From Pseudomonas lini (lineage in GTDB: Bacteria > Pseudomonadota > Gammaproteobacteria > Pseudomonadales > Pseudomonadaceae): 64,000 bases of DNA. The notes below the pieces were generated by a model, which saw only the letters and a list, made by a program, of their open reading frames with translations, did not search any database and was not told the DNA's origin. The stretch covers positions 352,372 through 416,371 of the forward strand of contig NZ_JAUSSR010000005.1 in assembly GCF_030812475.1 (NCBI RefSeq), written 5' to 3'. The position numbers were made by a program, and so were the translations under genes. Shown here piece after piece: positions 16,423 to 25,715 of this stretch. Every line of letters starts with the position of its first letter. Within the stretch, counting starts at the first letter, position 1.

Positions 16423-17505
16423 ATGCAACGTATTCCTTGTGTACTCATGCGCGGCGGTACCTCCAAGGGCCCGGTATTTCTCGCTTGGGATCTACCGGTC
16501 TCCGTTGAAGAGCGCGATGAATTGCTGTTGTCTGTGATGGGCTCGGGCCACGAGCTGGAGATTGACGGCATCGGTGGCGGTAGTCCGCAGACCAGCAAGG
16601 TCGCCATTGTCAGCCCTTCGTTGCATCCGGATGCGGATGTCGATTACCTGTTCGTCCAGGTCATGGTCTCCCAGCGTCGAGTCGACACGGCCCCCAACTG
16701 CGGCAACATGCTCTGCGCCGTAGGGCCTTTTGCCATCGAGCAGGGTCTGGTCAAAGCGACCGGCGAATCCACCCGGGTACGGATTCGCAACCTCAACACC
16801 GGCACCTTCGTCACCTCGGACGTGTATACGCCCGACGGCAAAGTCAGCTACGAGGGCGACACGGTCATCGATGGCGTGCCTGGAAGCGCAGCCCCCGTAC
16901 AGCTGACCTTCCTCGATGCTGCAGGCAGTAAGACCGGCAAGCTTTTCCCGACCGGCAACACCCTGGATGTATTCGATGACGTTCCCGTCACCTGCATCGA
17001 CATGGCCATGCCGATGGTGATCATCGAGGCGCGCCATCTGAACAAGCGCGGCGATGAAACCCCGGCCGAGCTGGACGCCGACAAGGATTTTCTGCGTCGG
17101 CTCGAAGCCTTGCGGTTGCAGGCCGGAATGGCGATGGGGCTGGGCGATGTCAGCGACAAGGTCATTCCCAAGCCTGTACTGGTGTCACCCGCCAAGGCGG
17201 GAGGCACGTTGCAGGTTCGCTACTTCATGCCGCACAACTGCCATCGAGCATTGGCCATTACCGGTTCCATCGGTCTGGCCACTGCGTGTGTCAGCCAAGG
17301 CAGCGTGGTCGCGCAGATGCTCGGATCCAGCGGTGAGCCGCGCTTGCAACAAGTGCGAATCGAGCATCCGAGCGGTGGTATCGATGTCGTTCTGTCATAC
17401 ACCGGGATTAACGGTGAAACGATTCGTGCCTCGGTTGTTCGCACCGCACGAAGGCTGTTTTCCGGCTTTGTCTACGCCCAGGTCAATCAACGACTCGCCG
17501 GGTAG
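16423..17505 (+). CDS. galD: 4-oxalomesaconate tautomerase (PrpF/GalD family)
   Basis: The protein has the PrpF/GalD two-lobed fold: the opening RIPCVLMRGGTSKGPVF, the mid motif DTAPNCGNMLCAVGPFAIE and the second-lobe motif FMPHNCHRALAITGSIGLAT, with the catalytic-type Cys in each lobe. Length (360 residues) matches P. putida GalD, which converts the keto and enol forms of 4-oxalomesaconate in gallate degradation. No gallate dioxygenase lies nearby, so a PrpF-type aconitate or methylaconitate isomerase role is equally possible. Start: ATG at 16423, or the in-frame GTG at 16417. The carboxylate transporters that follow fit a tricarboxylate substrate. Confidence 0.8.
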   Translation: MQRIPCVLMRGGTSKGPVFLAWDLPVSVEERDELLLSVMGSGHELEIDGIGGGSPQTSKVAIVSPSLHPDADVDYLFVQVMVSQRRVDTAPNCGNMLCAVGPFAIEQGLVKATGESTRVRIRNLNTGTFVTSDVYTPDGKVSYEGDTVIDGVPGSAAPVQLTFLDAAGSKTGKLFPTGNTLDVFDDVPVTCIDMAMPMVIIEARHLNKRGDETPAELDADKDFLRRLEALRLQAGMAMGLGDVSDKVIPKPVLVSPAKAGGTLQVRYFMPHNCHRALAITGSIGLATACVSQGSVVAQMLGSSGEPRLQQVRIEHPSGGIDVVLSYTGINGETIRASVVRTARRLFSGFVYAQVNQRLAG

Positions 17506-17564
17506 CCGTCCCGCGTAGTTACTGTCGTCCTGCATCAGCACAATTCCAAAAAATGGGTGATGCC

Positions 17565-18872
17565 ATGAAAGTCGTAAAATCGCTCTACTTCCAGATCCTC
17601 TGCGCGGTATTGCTGGGTGTCGTTGTTGGCCATGTCTGGGCCGAACAGGCGATCGCCCTCAAGCCGCTGGGCGACGCCTTCATCAAGCTGATCAAAATGA
17701 TGATCGCCCCCGTCGTGTTCTGCACCATCGTCACGGGTATCGCCGGGATGAGTGACAAACGCTCCCTGGGTCGCTTGCTGAGCAAGACCATGCTGCTGTT
17801 CCTCGGGTTGACGGTGATCAGCCTGATCATCGGCCTCGCGGCGGTCTACCTGTTCAAGCCCGGCGCGGGCATGAACATCGATCCGAGCCAATTGAGCACC
17901 GCAGGCTTGTCCCAATACACCGAGTCGGCAGCCAAGCTCGGGGTCGTCGAGTTTTTCATGCACATCATTCCCGACACTTTCATCGGTGCATTCAGCAAAG
18001 GTGAAGTGCTGCCGGTACTGTTTATCGCAGTCCTCTGCGGTTTTGCCCTGTCATCCCTGGGTGAGCGCGGCAAGCCGGTACTCGATGTGCTCGAAGCGGC
18101 GTCGCAGATGGTCTTCAAGATCTTTTCCTACCTGATGCGCTTTGCGCCGATCGGTGCCTTCGGCGCGCTGGCGTTTACAGTCGGGCAGTACGGCATCACC
18201 TCGCTCGGATCCCTGGCGAAGTTGATCATGACGTTGTATATCGCCTGCGGTTTCTTTGTCTTCGTGGTGCTGGGCAGCATTTGCCGCGCCCATGGTTTCA
18301 GCCTGTGGAAGCTGCTGCGCTACCTGCGCGAAGAATTCCTGGTGGTGCTGGGGACTTCCTCCACCGAACCGGTAATGCCTCGCATGCTGGAAAAGCTCCA
18401 GGCGCTGGGTTGCAAGAAAGGTGTCGTGGGGCTGGTGTTGCCAACAGGGTATTCGTTCAACCTCGATGGCACGGCGATCTATCTGTCGCTGGCGGCCATC
18501 TTTATTGCACAGGCGTGCAATATCGAGCTGACCTTCACCCAGACCCTTACCATGCTGGCAATCATGCTGTTGTCCTCCAAGGGTGCAGCAGGGGTCACCG
18601 GCAGCGGCTTTGTTGCATTGGCCTCCACGCTGACGGTCATCCATGACATTCCGCTGGCAGGTCTGGCCTTGCTGATCGGCATCGACCGCTTCATGTCCGA
18701 AGCACGTGCGCTGACCAGCCTGGCGAGCAATGCCGTGGCGACCGTGGTGATCTCGATCTCTGAGAACGCGTGTGACCGTCAGGTCCTGCTCGACACCCTG
18801 GACGGAAAAACGCCGATGCCACTGGCGGAGGATCAGGCCTGGGAGCCTGCCGAGATCGCCCGACACAGTTAG
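17565..18872 (+). CDS. dctA: C4-dicarboxylate:cation symporter (DctA, DAACS family)
   Basis: The protein has the DctA pattern: N-terminal MKVVKSLYFQILCAVLLGV, the serine-rich re-entrant region GTSSTEPVMPRM, the NLDGTAIYL segment and SSKGAAGVTGSGF. These loops bind substrate and sodium or protons. It should sit in the inner membrane and import succinate, fumarate, malate or a related acid. ATG at 17565 has GGGTGA just upstream; an ATG at 17553 is in frame but lacks a ribosome-binding site. It follows galD by about 60 bases, probably in the same operon. Pseudomonas normally has a separate main dctA, so this may be a specialised paralogue. Confidence 0.85.
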   Translation: MKVVKSLYFQILCAVLLGVVVGHVWAEQAIALKPLGDAFIKLIKMMIAPVVFCTIVTGIAGMSDKRSLGRLLSKTMLLFLGLTVISLIIGLAAVYLFKPGAGMNIDPSQLSTAGLSQYTESAAKLGVVEFFMHIIPDTFIGAFSKGEVLPVLFIAVLCGFALSSLGERGKPVLDVLEAASQMVFKIFSYLMRFAPIGAFGALAFTVGQYGITSLGSLAKLIMTLYIACGFFVFVVLGSICRAHGFSLWKLLRYLREEFLVVLGTSSTEPVMPRMLEKLQALGCKKGVVGLVLPTGYSFNLDGTAIYLSLAAIFIAQACNIELTFTQTLTMLAIMLLSSKGAAGVTGSGFVALASTLTVIHDIPLAGLALLIGIDRFMSEARALTSLASNAVATVVISISENACDRQVLLDTLDGKTPMPLAEDQAWEPAEIARHS

Positions 18873-18906
18873 TACCGTTATACATAAATCCGATCGTCAC
18901 TACCCG

Positions 18907-18940
18907 CTACCAGACATCACCGAAGTGCGACGTCTGGTAG
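18907..18940. promoter_or_regulatory. Intergenic hairpin between dctA and citMHS genes
   Basis: CTACCAGAC at 18907-18915 and GTCTGGTAG at 18932-18940 are perfect nine-base arms, and CAC/GTG in the loop can pair further. No T run follows, so it is unlikely to be a simple terminator. An operator, a processing site or an mRNA stabiliser are all possible. Confidence 0.45.
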
Positions 18941-19001
18941 TCTCGGGATCGTTACGTCTGTGCGTCGGTCTCGCCATAAATAAAAACAAGAGAGATGCCT
19001 T

Positions 19002-20306
19002 ATGCTCGCCTTACTCGGCCTGGCCATGGTGGTTGTGTTCACCTACCTGATCATGTCCAAGCGTTTGTCGCCGATCGTTGCGTTGACCGTTGTGCCGATC
19101 GTCTTTGCCCTGATCGGCGGTTTTGGCGGGACCACCGGGAAAATGATGCTCGACGGCCTGAAGATGGTTGCCCCGTCGGCCGCGCTGCTGCTGTTCGCGA
19201 TTCTATTTTTCGGATTGATGATCGACTCGGGCTTGTTCGACCCGCTGATCCGTAAAATTCTCAAGCGGGTCAACGGCGATCCGATGAAAATTGCCATTGG
19301 CACCGCGCTGCTGTCGTTGACTGTGGCCTTGGACGGCGACGGCACCACCACCTATATGATCACCTGTGCGGCGATGCTGCCGCTGTACAAGCGCATCGGC
19401 ATGAACCCGATGATCCTGGCAACGATTTCCATGCTGTCGCTGAGCATCATGAGCGGCTTGACCCCATGGGGTGGCCCGGCGACCCGGGCGATTGCCGCGT
19501 TGGGGGTGGATGCCGGGGAGTATTTCATTCCGTTATTGCCGACCATGATCGGCGGCGCCGCCTGGGTGGTGTTCACGGCGTTTCTGCTGGGGCGCGCCGA
19601 ACGCAAGCGGATCGGCAATACCATGCTGCAGAGCGGCGGCGGTGATTGCTACATCAAGGCCATTCTGGAAGACACACCGCACAAGCGCCCGAAGCTGGCC
19701 TATGTGAACCTGCTGCTGGTGATCGGGGTAATGACTGCGCTGGTGATGGGCCTGGCCCATTCGGCGATATTGTTCCTGATCGGTTTTGTCCTGGCACTGA
19801 TGATCAACTACCCGCAACTGGACATTCAAAAGGAACGCATCCTCGCCCATTCCGGCAATGCCATGACCGTGGTGCTGCTGGTGTTCGCCGCCGGCGTCTT
19901 CGCCGGGATTTTCTCCGGCACGAAAATGGTCGATGCCCTGGCACAGACGCTGGTGGAGTGGATTCCACCGTCCTGGGGGCACCTGTTTCCGCTGGTGGTG
20001 GCGATAACCAGCATGCCCCTGACGTTCGTGCTGTCCAACGACGCCTACTACTTCGGCGTGGTGCCAATCCTTGCCAACGCAGCGGCGGCCTACGGCATTG
20101 ACCCGGTGGAAATTGCCCGGGCGTCGGTCCTCGGCCAGCCGGTGCACCTGATGAGCCCGTTGGTCGCGTCGACTCTGCTGCTGGTGGGCATGGTCGATCG
20201 CGATATCGGCGACTTCCAGCGTGCCACAGTGAAATGGGCGGTACTCACCTCCCTGGTGATCACTGCGTTGGCTTTACTGACCGGTGCCTTGACGCTGTTC
20301 GCCTGA
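19002..20306 (+). CDS. CitMHS-family citrate-metal:proton symporter
   Basis: This 434-residue protein has about eleven to twelve hydrophobic segments. It carries CitMHS features such as LTVALDGDGTTTYMITCAAM and SGLTPWGGPATRAIAALG near the middle, and LSNDAYYFGVVPIL in the second half. Members import citrate, or similar tricarboxylates, complexed with magnesium or calcium. Position after galD and dctA and before an OprD porin fits one uptake-and-isomerisation operon for tricarboxylates. The ATG at 19002 has GAGAG upstream. Confidence 0.88.
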   Translation: MLALLGLAMVVVFTYLIMSKRLSPIVALTVVPIVFALIGGFGGTTGKMMLDGLKMVAPSAALLLFAILFFGLMIDSGLFDPLIRKILKRVNGDPMKIAIGTALLSLTVALDGDGTTTYMITCAAMLPLYKRIGMNPMILATISMLSLSIMSGLTPWGGPATRAIAALGVDAGEYFIPLLPTMIGGAAWVVFTAFLLGRAERKRIGNTMLQSGGGDCYIKAILEDTPHKRPKLAYVNLLLVIGVMTALVMGLAHSAILFLIGFVLALMINYPQLDIQKERILAHSGNAMTVVLLVFAAGVFAGIFSGTKMVDALAQTLVEWIPPSWGHLFPLVVAITSMPLTFVLSNDAYYFGVVPILANAAAAYGIDPVEIARASVLGQPVHLMSPLVASTLLLVGMVDRDIGDFQRATVKWAVLTSLVITALALLTGALTLFA

Positions 20307-20336
20307 CTCACCCCTGACTCACCATTGGATCATTCA

Positions 20337-20356
20337 CGCGCCGAATCGCCGGCGCG
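20337..20356. other. Hairpin upstream of the oprD-family gene
   Basis: CGCGCCG at 20337-20343 and CGGCGCG at 20350-20356 form a perfect seven-base GC stem with a six-base loop. It lies in the 94-base gap before the porin gene. A role in mRNA stability or partial termination is possible. Confidence 0.35.
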
Positions 20357-20400
20357 CGGATATCTGCATCCTGAAAAAACAAAAACAAGAGTAGTTCGAC

Positions 20401-21654
20401 ATGACCCATTTTCTGACTCGCCGGGCGCTTCTACCTCTTCTGGGGATGTTGCCTATTGCAGGTGTCCATGCGAGCGATTTCATCGACGACAGCCATCTGA
20501 AATTGCAGCTGCGCAATGTCTACTTCAACGAAAACTTTCGTGATGAACATGGATTGAGTGCCCGTTCGGCCAGCACTGCCAAAAGTGAGCGCACCGAGTG
20601 GGCGCAGGGCTTTCTGCTGGATTTCCAGTCTGGCTTCACTCCCGGCTTCGTGGGTTTCGGGGTCGACGCCTTGGGCTTGCTGGGGGTCAGGCTCGATTCC
20701 GGGCGTGGCCGCAGCGGCACCGGGCTGCTTCCGATGCATGACGACGGCCAGGCGGCGGACGAATTTGCCAGTGCCGGAGCCGCGGCCAAGGTCAAACTGG
20801 CCAAGACCACGCTCAAGTACGGCACGTTATTGCCCAAGACACCTGTGTTGATCTACAACGATGCGCGCTTGCTACCGCAGACCTATCAGGGGGGGCAAGT
20901 CATCAGCACCGATATCGATAACCTGACCCTGACGGCGGGCCATCTTGACCGTTTCAAGCTGCGCGACTCTACCGATAGCGTGTCTATCGTCCCCGATGGT
21001 TACACCGGCGACAAAGGCGGGAATTTCACCTACGCCGGCGGCGACTACAAACTCGGCAAAAACACGCGCTTGAGCTATTTCCATGGCGAGCTGGACAATT
21101 TCTATCGCCAGAACTTCGCAGGGATTCAACACGATCTGCCCCTGGCCGGTGGAGTACTCACCAGTGACTTGCGTTACTTCCATAGTGCCGATACCGGATC
21201 TGCCTACAGTGGCAAAATCGACAACGACATGCTCAGTGGTCAACTGTCGTATGTCATCGCCGGCCATACGGTGGGAGGTGGCTATCAGACGCTAAGCGGC
21301 GATGCCGGCTTGCCTTACATCAGTGGTGCCACCGTCTATTCATTCAGCAATGCTGGCATCGGCAAATTCATCGAAGAAGACGAGAAGACCTGGATGCTCA
21401 ATTATGGCTACAACTTCGCAGCCGCAGGCATGCCAGGCTTGACCTTCTCCGCACGCTACCTGAGTGGTAATGACGGCAAATCCGATACCCTCGTCAAGGA
21501 ATGGGAACGTGATATTGAACTGGCTTATGCAGTGCAAGAAGGCACGCTTAAAGGCTTGGGTGTACGCCTGCGCAATTATGTCTATCGCTCGGAGTTCTCC
21601 CGGGGCCGGGACAGCAACCGGATTTACCTCACCTACGACGTTGCTCTTTGGTAG
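20401..21654 (+). CDS. OprD-family outer-membrane porin
   Basis: This 417-residue protein has a signal peptide (LLPLLGMLPIAGVHASDF, cleavage probably after HAS) and the OprD-family pattern EWAQGFLLDFQSGFTPGFVG, FGVDALGLLGVRLD and the ending NRIYLTYDVALW with a terminal aromatic residue typical of outer-membrane barrels. OprD/OpdH-type porins admit specific small acids; OpdH takes tricarboxylates. Following galD, dctA and citMHS, it probably lets the same acid cross the outer membrane. The spacing to the upstream gene is 94 bases. Confidence 0.88.
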   Translation: MTHFLTRRALLPLLGMLPIAGVHASDFIDDSHLKLQLRNVYFNENFRDEHGLSARSASTAKSERTEWAQGFLLDFQSGFTPGFVGFGVDALGLLGVRLDSGRGRSGTGLLPMHDDGQAADEFASAGAAAKVKLAKTTLKYGTLLPKTPVLIYNDARLLPQTYQGGQVISTDIDNLTLTAGHLDRFKLRDSTDSVSIVPDGYTGDKGGNFTYAGGDYKLGKNTRLSYFHGELDNFYRQNFAGIQHDLPLAGGVLTSDLRYFHSADTGSAYSGKIDNDMLSGQLSYVIAGHTVGGGYQTLSGDAGLPYISGATVYSFSNAGIGKFIEEDEKTWMLNYGYNFAAAGMPGLTFSARYLSGNDGKSDTLVKEWERDIELAYAVQEGTLKGLGVRLRNYVYRSEFSRGRDSNRIYLTYDVALW

Positions 21655-21734
21655 ACCGTCCCTGACGCTCCGGACATGACAGCCGTGAAACCGGATGCGG
21701 GAAATCCTTCCCCCGCCTCCATTTCGTCACAGCT

Positions 21735-23795
21735 TCACATGTCGTAGCGCAGCACCAGACCCACCGTGCGCGGTGCGCCGACATCGACGATGTCGCCGCT
21801 GCGGTCGTTGGTGACGTATTCCTTGTCGAAGGCGTTTTTCACGTAGCCGGATACAGCTACGTTTTTGGTGATCTTGTATTCGGCGTTGAAGTTGGCAAGC
21901 CAGTAGTTGTCGCTGCGGCGCTCGCCCGTAACCTGACCCGCATCATCGAACTCGTACTCCGACGGCGCGGAACTCTGATAGACGACGTCGGTATTGAGGG
22001 TCAGACGATCATTCCAGCGATAGGTACCGCCCAGCGACATCTTGTATTTGGGCGAATAGAGGAAGTCCTCGCCGCTCATGTCGCGGCCGTCGCTCGTGAC
22101 GAAGTCCTTGTATTTGCCATCGGTGACTGAGGCACCGGCGTTCAGGGTCAACTGTTCGCCGAAGTCTTTTTCAACAGAGACTTCCAGGCCCTTGATGTCA
22201 CTGCTGCCGGCGTTGAACACATCAAGGACCTCGGTTTGCGGGTTCAGCACACTGGCCTGCTGGTCTTTCCAGTCGGTGTAGTACAGGTTGGCGCGGGTAC
22301 GCAGGGTCTTGTCCATGAACGACCCCCGGTAAGACAGCTCGTAGTTGGTAGTGTATTCCGGATCGTAGGCTTCGTGACCGCTACCGGCACGGACGTTGAC
22401 GCCGCCGCCGCGATAACCTCTCTGCACCATGAAGCCCAGGTACTGATTCTCGGCCAGCTCGTAGTCGATGCCGAGTTTCGGCAACACGGCATCAGAGGTC
22501 TGTTTGTCTTTACCGGGCTCGGAGAAGTCATCTTGCCCGACGTCGGTATCGTTGGTCTCGTGGTCGTAGCGCAGGCCGGTGATCAAGGTCCAGCGTGGGG
22601 CGAAGGTCCAGTTGATTTCACCGAACACGGCCTTGTTTTCGATCGTGGTATCGCCCTTGACCGTACCGAACAGACTTTGACCGACGAACAACCGGTCGTG
22701 AAAGTTGTTGGTGTTGTGACCGTAGTAGAGGCCGGCGAAACTCTTCACCGTGTCGCCGCTGTAGTTCAGGCGCAACTCCTGACTGAACAGGTCGCCATCC
22801 TGCGTGCGCAGAACGGTCTGATTGGCGTCGGCGGACTGGTCGAAATCCAGGCGAGCGTCGTAGTCCGAATCGGTATTGGCAGTGAGGCTGGTCAGGGACC
22901 AATGATCATCCAGGCGATAGTCGACCTTGGCGCTGACAGTGTCCTGCTTGAGTTTGTCGTAGGCCTCGGTATTGGACGTCATCTTGTAATAACGGATCTT
23001 GTCGTTCTGACGCATGACCGAGTTGTCGCCCTTGCGACTTTCACCATGGGCGTAGGTCAGCAGCACATCAAGATCGTCATTGGGCAGAATCAGCAGCTTG
23101 CCACGGGCATTGCCGGTGCGGGTGGGGTTAGCGTCATCGTCGGTGAAAACGTTGTCGATATAGCCGTCACCTTCCTGGTAATCCACGGCGATACGGCCGG
23201 CGATCTTGCCATCGACGATCGCGCCCCCACCGGCAACCGCCCCGCCGCGCTCATTGTAGTTGCCTACGTTGGTTTGCGCGGAAAAGCTCGGTTCAAAAGT
23301 TGGATTTCTGGTCTGGATGACCACCGCACCGGCCAGGGAATTACGGCCCTGGGTCGTGGATTGCGGGCCGAGGAACACCTCGACTTGCTCGACGTCCCAC
23401 AGTGGCATGGGGCTAAGGGTCAGTGCACGGTTCGGCTGTGCGGCACCGTCGACGAACACCGAAACCGCGCCGTTGAGAGCGGCCGGGCCCTGGTCGTCGA
23501 AACCGGAAACCGGCACGCCGCGGATACCCCAGTTTTCATTACCGGACTGGTTGTAGACACCCGGCGTTCGGGCGAACACGTCGACGAGGTTGTGGTCCTC
23601 CTTCTCGCGCAGTCGCTTGTCGGTCACCACGACGACACTCGACTGGGTTTGCTCCAGGGTGCGGTCGATTTTTTCACCCGTCACCGTGATCGGAGCAATC
23701 TCCATTGTGTTTGATCGGTCATCTGCCCAGACACTGTTGGACAGACAAATCGCCGACCCCACAGCCAATGCCATTGTCGTTTTTTTGTAGTTCAC
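21735..23795 (-). CDS. TonB-dependent outer-membrane receptor (siderophore type)
   Basis: This 686-residue receptor has a signal peptide (MALAVGSAICLSNSVWA), a plug domain beginning at the TonB-box-like EIAPITVTGEK, plug motifs (VFLGPQSTTQGRNSLAGAV) and a C-terminal barrel ending in VGLVLRYDM. No N-terminal signalling domain is present, so it should not signal through an anti-sigma factor. It should import a ferric siderophore or another bulky ligand with TonB energy. A Fur-like site 100 bases upstream supports iron control. No siderophore genes are adjacent, so the ligand is unknown. Confidence 0.88.
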   Translation of the reverse strand: MNYKKTTMALAVGSAICLSNSVWADDRSNTMEIAPITVTGEKIDRTLEQTQSSVVVVTDKRLREKEDHNLVDVFARTPGVYNQSGNENWGIRGVPVSGFDDQGPAALNGAVSVFVDGAAQPNRALTLSPMPLWDVEQVEVFLGPQSTTQGRNSLAGAVVIQTRNPTFEPSFSAQTNVGNYNERGGAVAGGGAIVDGKIAGRIAVDYQEGDGYIDNVFTDDDANPTRTGNARGKLLILPNDDLDVLLTYAHGESRKGDNSVMRQNDKIRYYKMTSNTEAYDKLKQDTVSAKVDYRLDDHWSLTSLTANTDSDYDARLDFDQSADANQTVLRTQDGDLFSQELRLNYSGDTVKSFAGLYYGHNTNNFHDRLFVGQSLFGTVKGDTTIENKAVFGEINWTFAPRWTLITGLRYDHETNDTDVGQDDFSEPGKDKQTSDAVLPKLGIDYELAENQYLGFMVQRGYRGGGVNVRAGSGHEAYDPEYTTNYELSYRGSFMDKTLRTRANLYYTDWKDQQASVLNPQTEVLDVFNAGSSDIKGLEVSVEKDFGEQLTLNAGASVTDGKYKDFVTSDGRDMSGEDFLYSPKYKMSLGGTYRWNDRLTLNTDVVYQSSAPSEYEFDDAGQVTGERRSDNYWLANFNAEYKITKNVAVSGYVKNAFDKEYVTNDRSGDIVDVGAPRTVGLVLRYDM

Positions 23796-23897
23796 GCCCC
23801 GCTCCCCTGCGACAACTATTGATTTTTTTATGTCCAGAACGCTGTTTTTCCCCCAGCGGGCAGGAGTCTAATTCAAAAAAAAATATAAATAAATAAT

Positions 23898-23916
23898 ATT
23901 GATAATTGATCTCATT
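23898..23916. promoter_or_regulatory. Fur-box-like sequence upstream of the TonB receptor
   Basis: ATTGATAATTGATCTCATT resembles Pseudomonas Fur sites (GATAAT repeats followed by a CATT half). It lies about 103 bases upstream of the receptor start in a very AT-rich stretch, where a promoter would be expected. Confidence 0.45.
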
Positions 23917-24033
23917 CGTATAAACACAAACTGAAATCCGGTTGAACCTTTACGACCTGGCGCAGCCCCTAAGCTATGGAGCATTGCCACGCACTCCGAG
24001 AAATGGAAACGCTCGATCACAGGAGGAATGACC

Positions 24034-24303
24034 ATGATTGACGAATCGAAAATCCGGCAAAGAGCTTATGAATTGTGGGAAAGGGACGCTCGTTCTGATG
24101 GCGCTGCAGAATATTATTGGCGGCTGGCGCAAGAACAGCTTGAGAAAGAAGGACAGCCGTCTGCTGCCGGCAGCTTTGAACCGGCCTCTGGCGGATGGGA
24201 AAGCGGCTCGGATGAGCTCAAGCAGCAGGCTGAAGGTGGCGAAAAAGCTGACGAGGATGAGTGGCCGGCAAAAGGCGAAGCCGCCCGCTACTCCGGCGCG
24301 TAG
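24034..24303 (+). CDS. DUF2934-family protein
   Basis: The N-terminal segment IDESKIRQRAYELWERDA followed by GAAEYYWRLAQEQL is the DUF2934 helical motif found in small proteins of unknown role in proteobacteria. The rest is acidic and glycine-rich, probably disordered. AGGAGG at 24021-24026 lies seven bases before the ATG at 24034 but only one base before the ATG at 24028, so 24034 is the real start. It stands alone between the TonB receptor and the oxygenase gene. Confidence 0.75.
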   Translation: MIDESKIRQRAYELWERDARSDGAAEYYWRLAQEQLEKEGQPSAAGSFEPASGGWESGSDELKQQAEGGEKADEDEWPAKGEAARYSGA

Positions 24304-24420
24304 CGTGGGCGCGGCCTTGAGCTGCGCCTTGCGTGCCCGCAACGCGATCGATCTTCGGTCGCGTTGGCGGTCACGCAGCAGTGCTACCGGGTCGGCCACT
24401 GCCTTATAGCCGGCTAGCGT

Positions 24421-25383
24421 CTACATTTTTTTGCGGTAGGCCATTGAGTCATCGATACGTTTGAGAATGTAATCGCCCGCAGCCACCGGCGAATACAAGC
24501 TCTGCGCCGGGTCGATACCCAGATCGCAGGGATCGACGATGGCGCTGTAGGTCGGGTCGTAGAATGTGGCAATCGAATAGCGTTCATGACCCGACGAATT
24601 GATCACCCGGTGCAAGGTCGAGCGAAAACGATCATTGGACCAATGCGCCAACAGGTCTCCGACGTTCACTACCAGGCTGCCCGGAATGGGCGTCGCCTCG
24701 ATCCAGCGATTGGAGCCAAGCTCGCGCACCTGCAGGCCACCGCTGTTGTCTTGATAAAGCAAAGTAATGCAGCCGTAATCCGTATGAGGCGCCACGCCGA
24801 ACTGGTCGGCCTCAGCCTGCGGCGGTTGTGGCGGATAATAGACCATCTGCGTGCGCTGCAGGGGCTTGGTGTATTTATCCGTGAAAAAACTTTCCTCAAT
24901 GCCCAATCCCACCGCTACCGCTCTGAGCAGATCCGCGCCGGCCTTGCCAATTTCCGCGTAGTACTCGGTTAATGCATCCCGCAACGACGGCATGAAGGGC
25001 GGCCACTGGTTTGGTCCGCGCAGGGCCTCTCCGGCGATGACGCAGGGATCGTCCTCCGTCAACTCCAGGCCAATGCTGAAGAACTCCTTGTGATCGGGCT
25101 TGGTGGCTTCATACATGGTCGCACCACCGAGCGCATGCCAGCCCCGGTGCCGCTTGTTGACTGCCACCTGGCGTTTGATCTCGGTCGGGTAGGCAAAGAA
25201 TTCAGCGGCTGCCGACATGGCCTTATCGATTACCGCTTGCGGCACGCCGTGATTGATGATGTAGAAGAAGCCGGTTTCGCTGCAGGCTTTTCGAATAGCG
25301 TCACCCGCACGGCGAACACTCGCCTGATCCCCTTCGCGAACACCTGACATATCGATCAGAGGCAAATTGGTGCTAGAGGTCAT
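24421..25383 (-). CDS. Fe(II)/2-oxoglutarate-type oxygenase (isopenicillin N synthase family)
   Basis: This 320-residue protein has the DIOX_N helix-rich start (GFFYIINHGVP) and the catalytic double-stranded beta helix with the iron ligands in APHTDYGCITLL (HxD) and the distal His in STLHRVINS, followed by the 2-oxoglutarate-binding RYSIATF. It reads divergently from the hutH operon. Its promoter region has the same pair of elements, a sigma-54-like promoter and a GTATATAC operator on the expected start point. This places it in the HutC-type regulon; it may hydroxylate the imported compound or an imidazole derivative. The ATG at 25383 has AGGAG upstream. Confidence 0.82.
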   Translation of the reverse strand: MTSSTNLPLIDMSGVREGDQASVRRAGDAIRKACSETGFFYIINHGVPQAVIDKAMSAAAEFFAYPTEIKRQVAVNKRHRGWHALGGATMYEATKPDHKEFFSIGLELTEDDPCVIAGEALRGPNQWPPFMPSLRDALTEYYAEIGKAGADLLRAVAVGLGIEESFFTDKYTKPLQRTQMVYYPPQPPQAEADQFGVAPHTDYGCITLLYQDNSGGLQVRELGSNRWIEATPIPGSLVVNVGDLLAHWSNDRFRSTLHRVINSSGHERYSIATFYDPTYSAIVDPCDLGIDPAQSLYSPVAAGDYILKRIDDSMAYRKKM

Positions 25384-25446
25384 GCTCACTCCTGAATGAA
25401 TTGTGCAAACACTGGCGGGTGGCGGTCTCGTCAACGAATTGAGAAC

Positions 25447-25458
25447 CGGTATATACAG
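25447..25458. promoter_or_regulatory. HutC-type operator, oxygenase promoter
   Basis: CGGTATATACAG contains the palindromic core GTATATAC (25449-25456) and near-symmetric flanks. It covers the expected transcription start of the minus-strand sigma-54-like promoter. HutC operators in Pseudomonas contain TGTATATACA-like sequence. Confidence 0.6.
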
Positions 25459-25464
25459 CGTAAA

Positions 25465-25479
25465 GCATTTACTGTGCCG
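25465..25479 (-). promoter_or_regulatory. Sigma-54-type promoter for the oxygenase gene
   Basis: Read on the minus strand, CGGCACAGTAAATGC has the -24 GG and -12 GC dinucleotides separated by exactly ten bases, as sigma-54 promoters need. The expected start point falls within the operator at 25447-25458. Confidence 0.5.
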
Positions 25480-25715
25480 CTCATTCTGGCAATCACTGGA
25501 AAGCTTTGCGCTAAAGCGAATGCTCCGCTTTTTTTCACTCAAGCAGTCTCAAGCAACCTGTTACCTATTGGTTTCCCTATGCCCCATCAGGGCGCAAAGA
25601 GATTCCAATTGGTGCAACCTTTGGTTACAGGCTGGACGAAGGCGTGTCTTTCATTCGCCTTTACTTGCGAATAATCCCTGTCTGGGATGCTGCTCAGCGA
25701 CAGGCGACGAATTTC

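Noticed and set aside
22236..23714. Long open frame of 492 codons on the plus strand, opposite the TonB receptor
   Set aside because: It is the antisense shadow of a clear TonB-dependent receptor; the translated product has no family pattern, no plausible ribosome-binding site and the His/Val/Gly-rich content typical of GC-rich antisense frames.
23974..24399. Minus-strand frame opposite the DUF2934 gene
   Set aside because: The plus strand has a perfect Shine-Dalgarno site and a known domain; the minus frame is its shadow.
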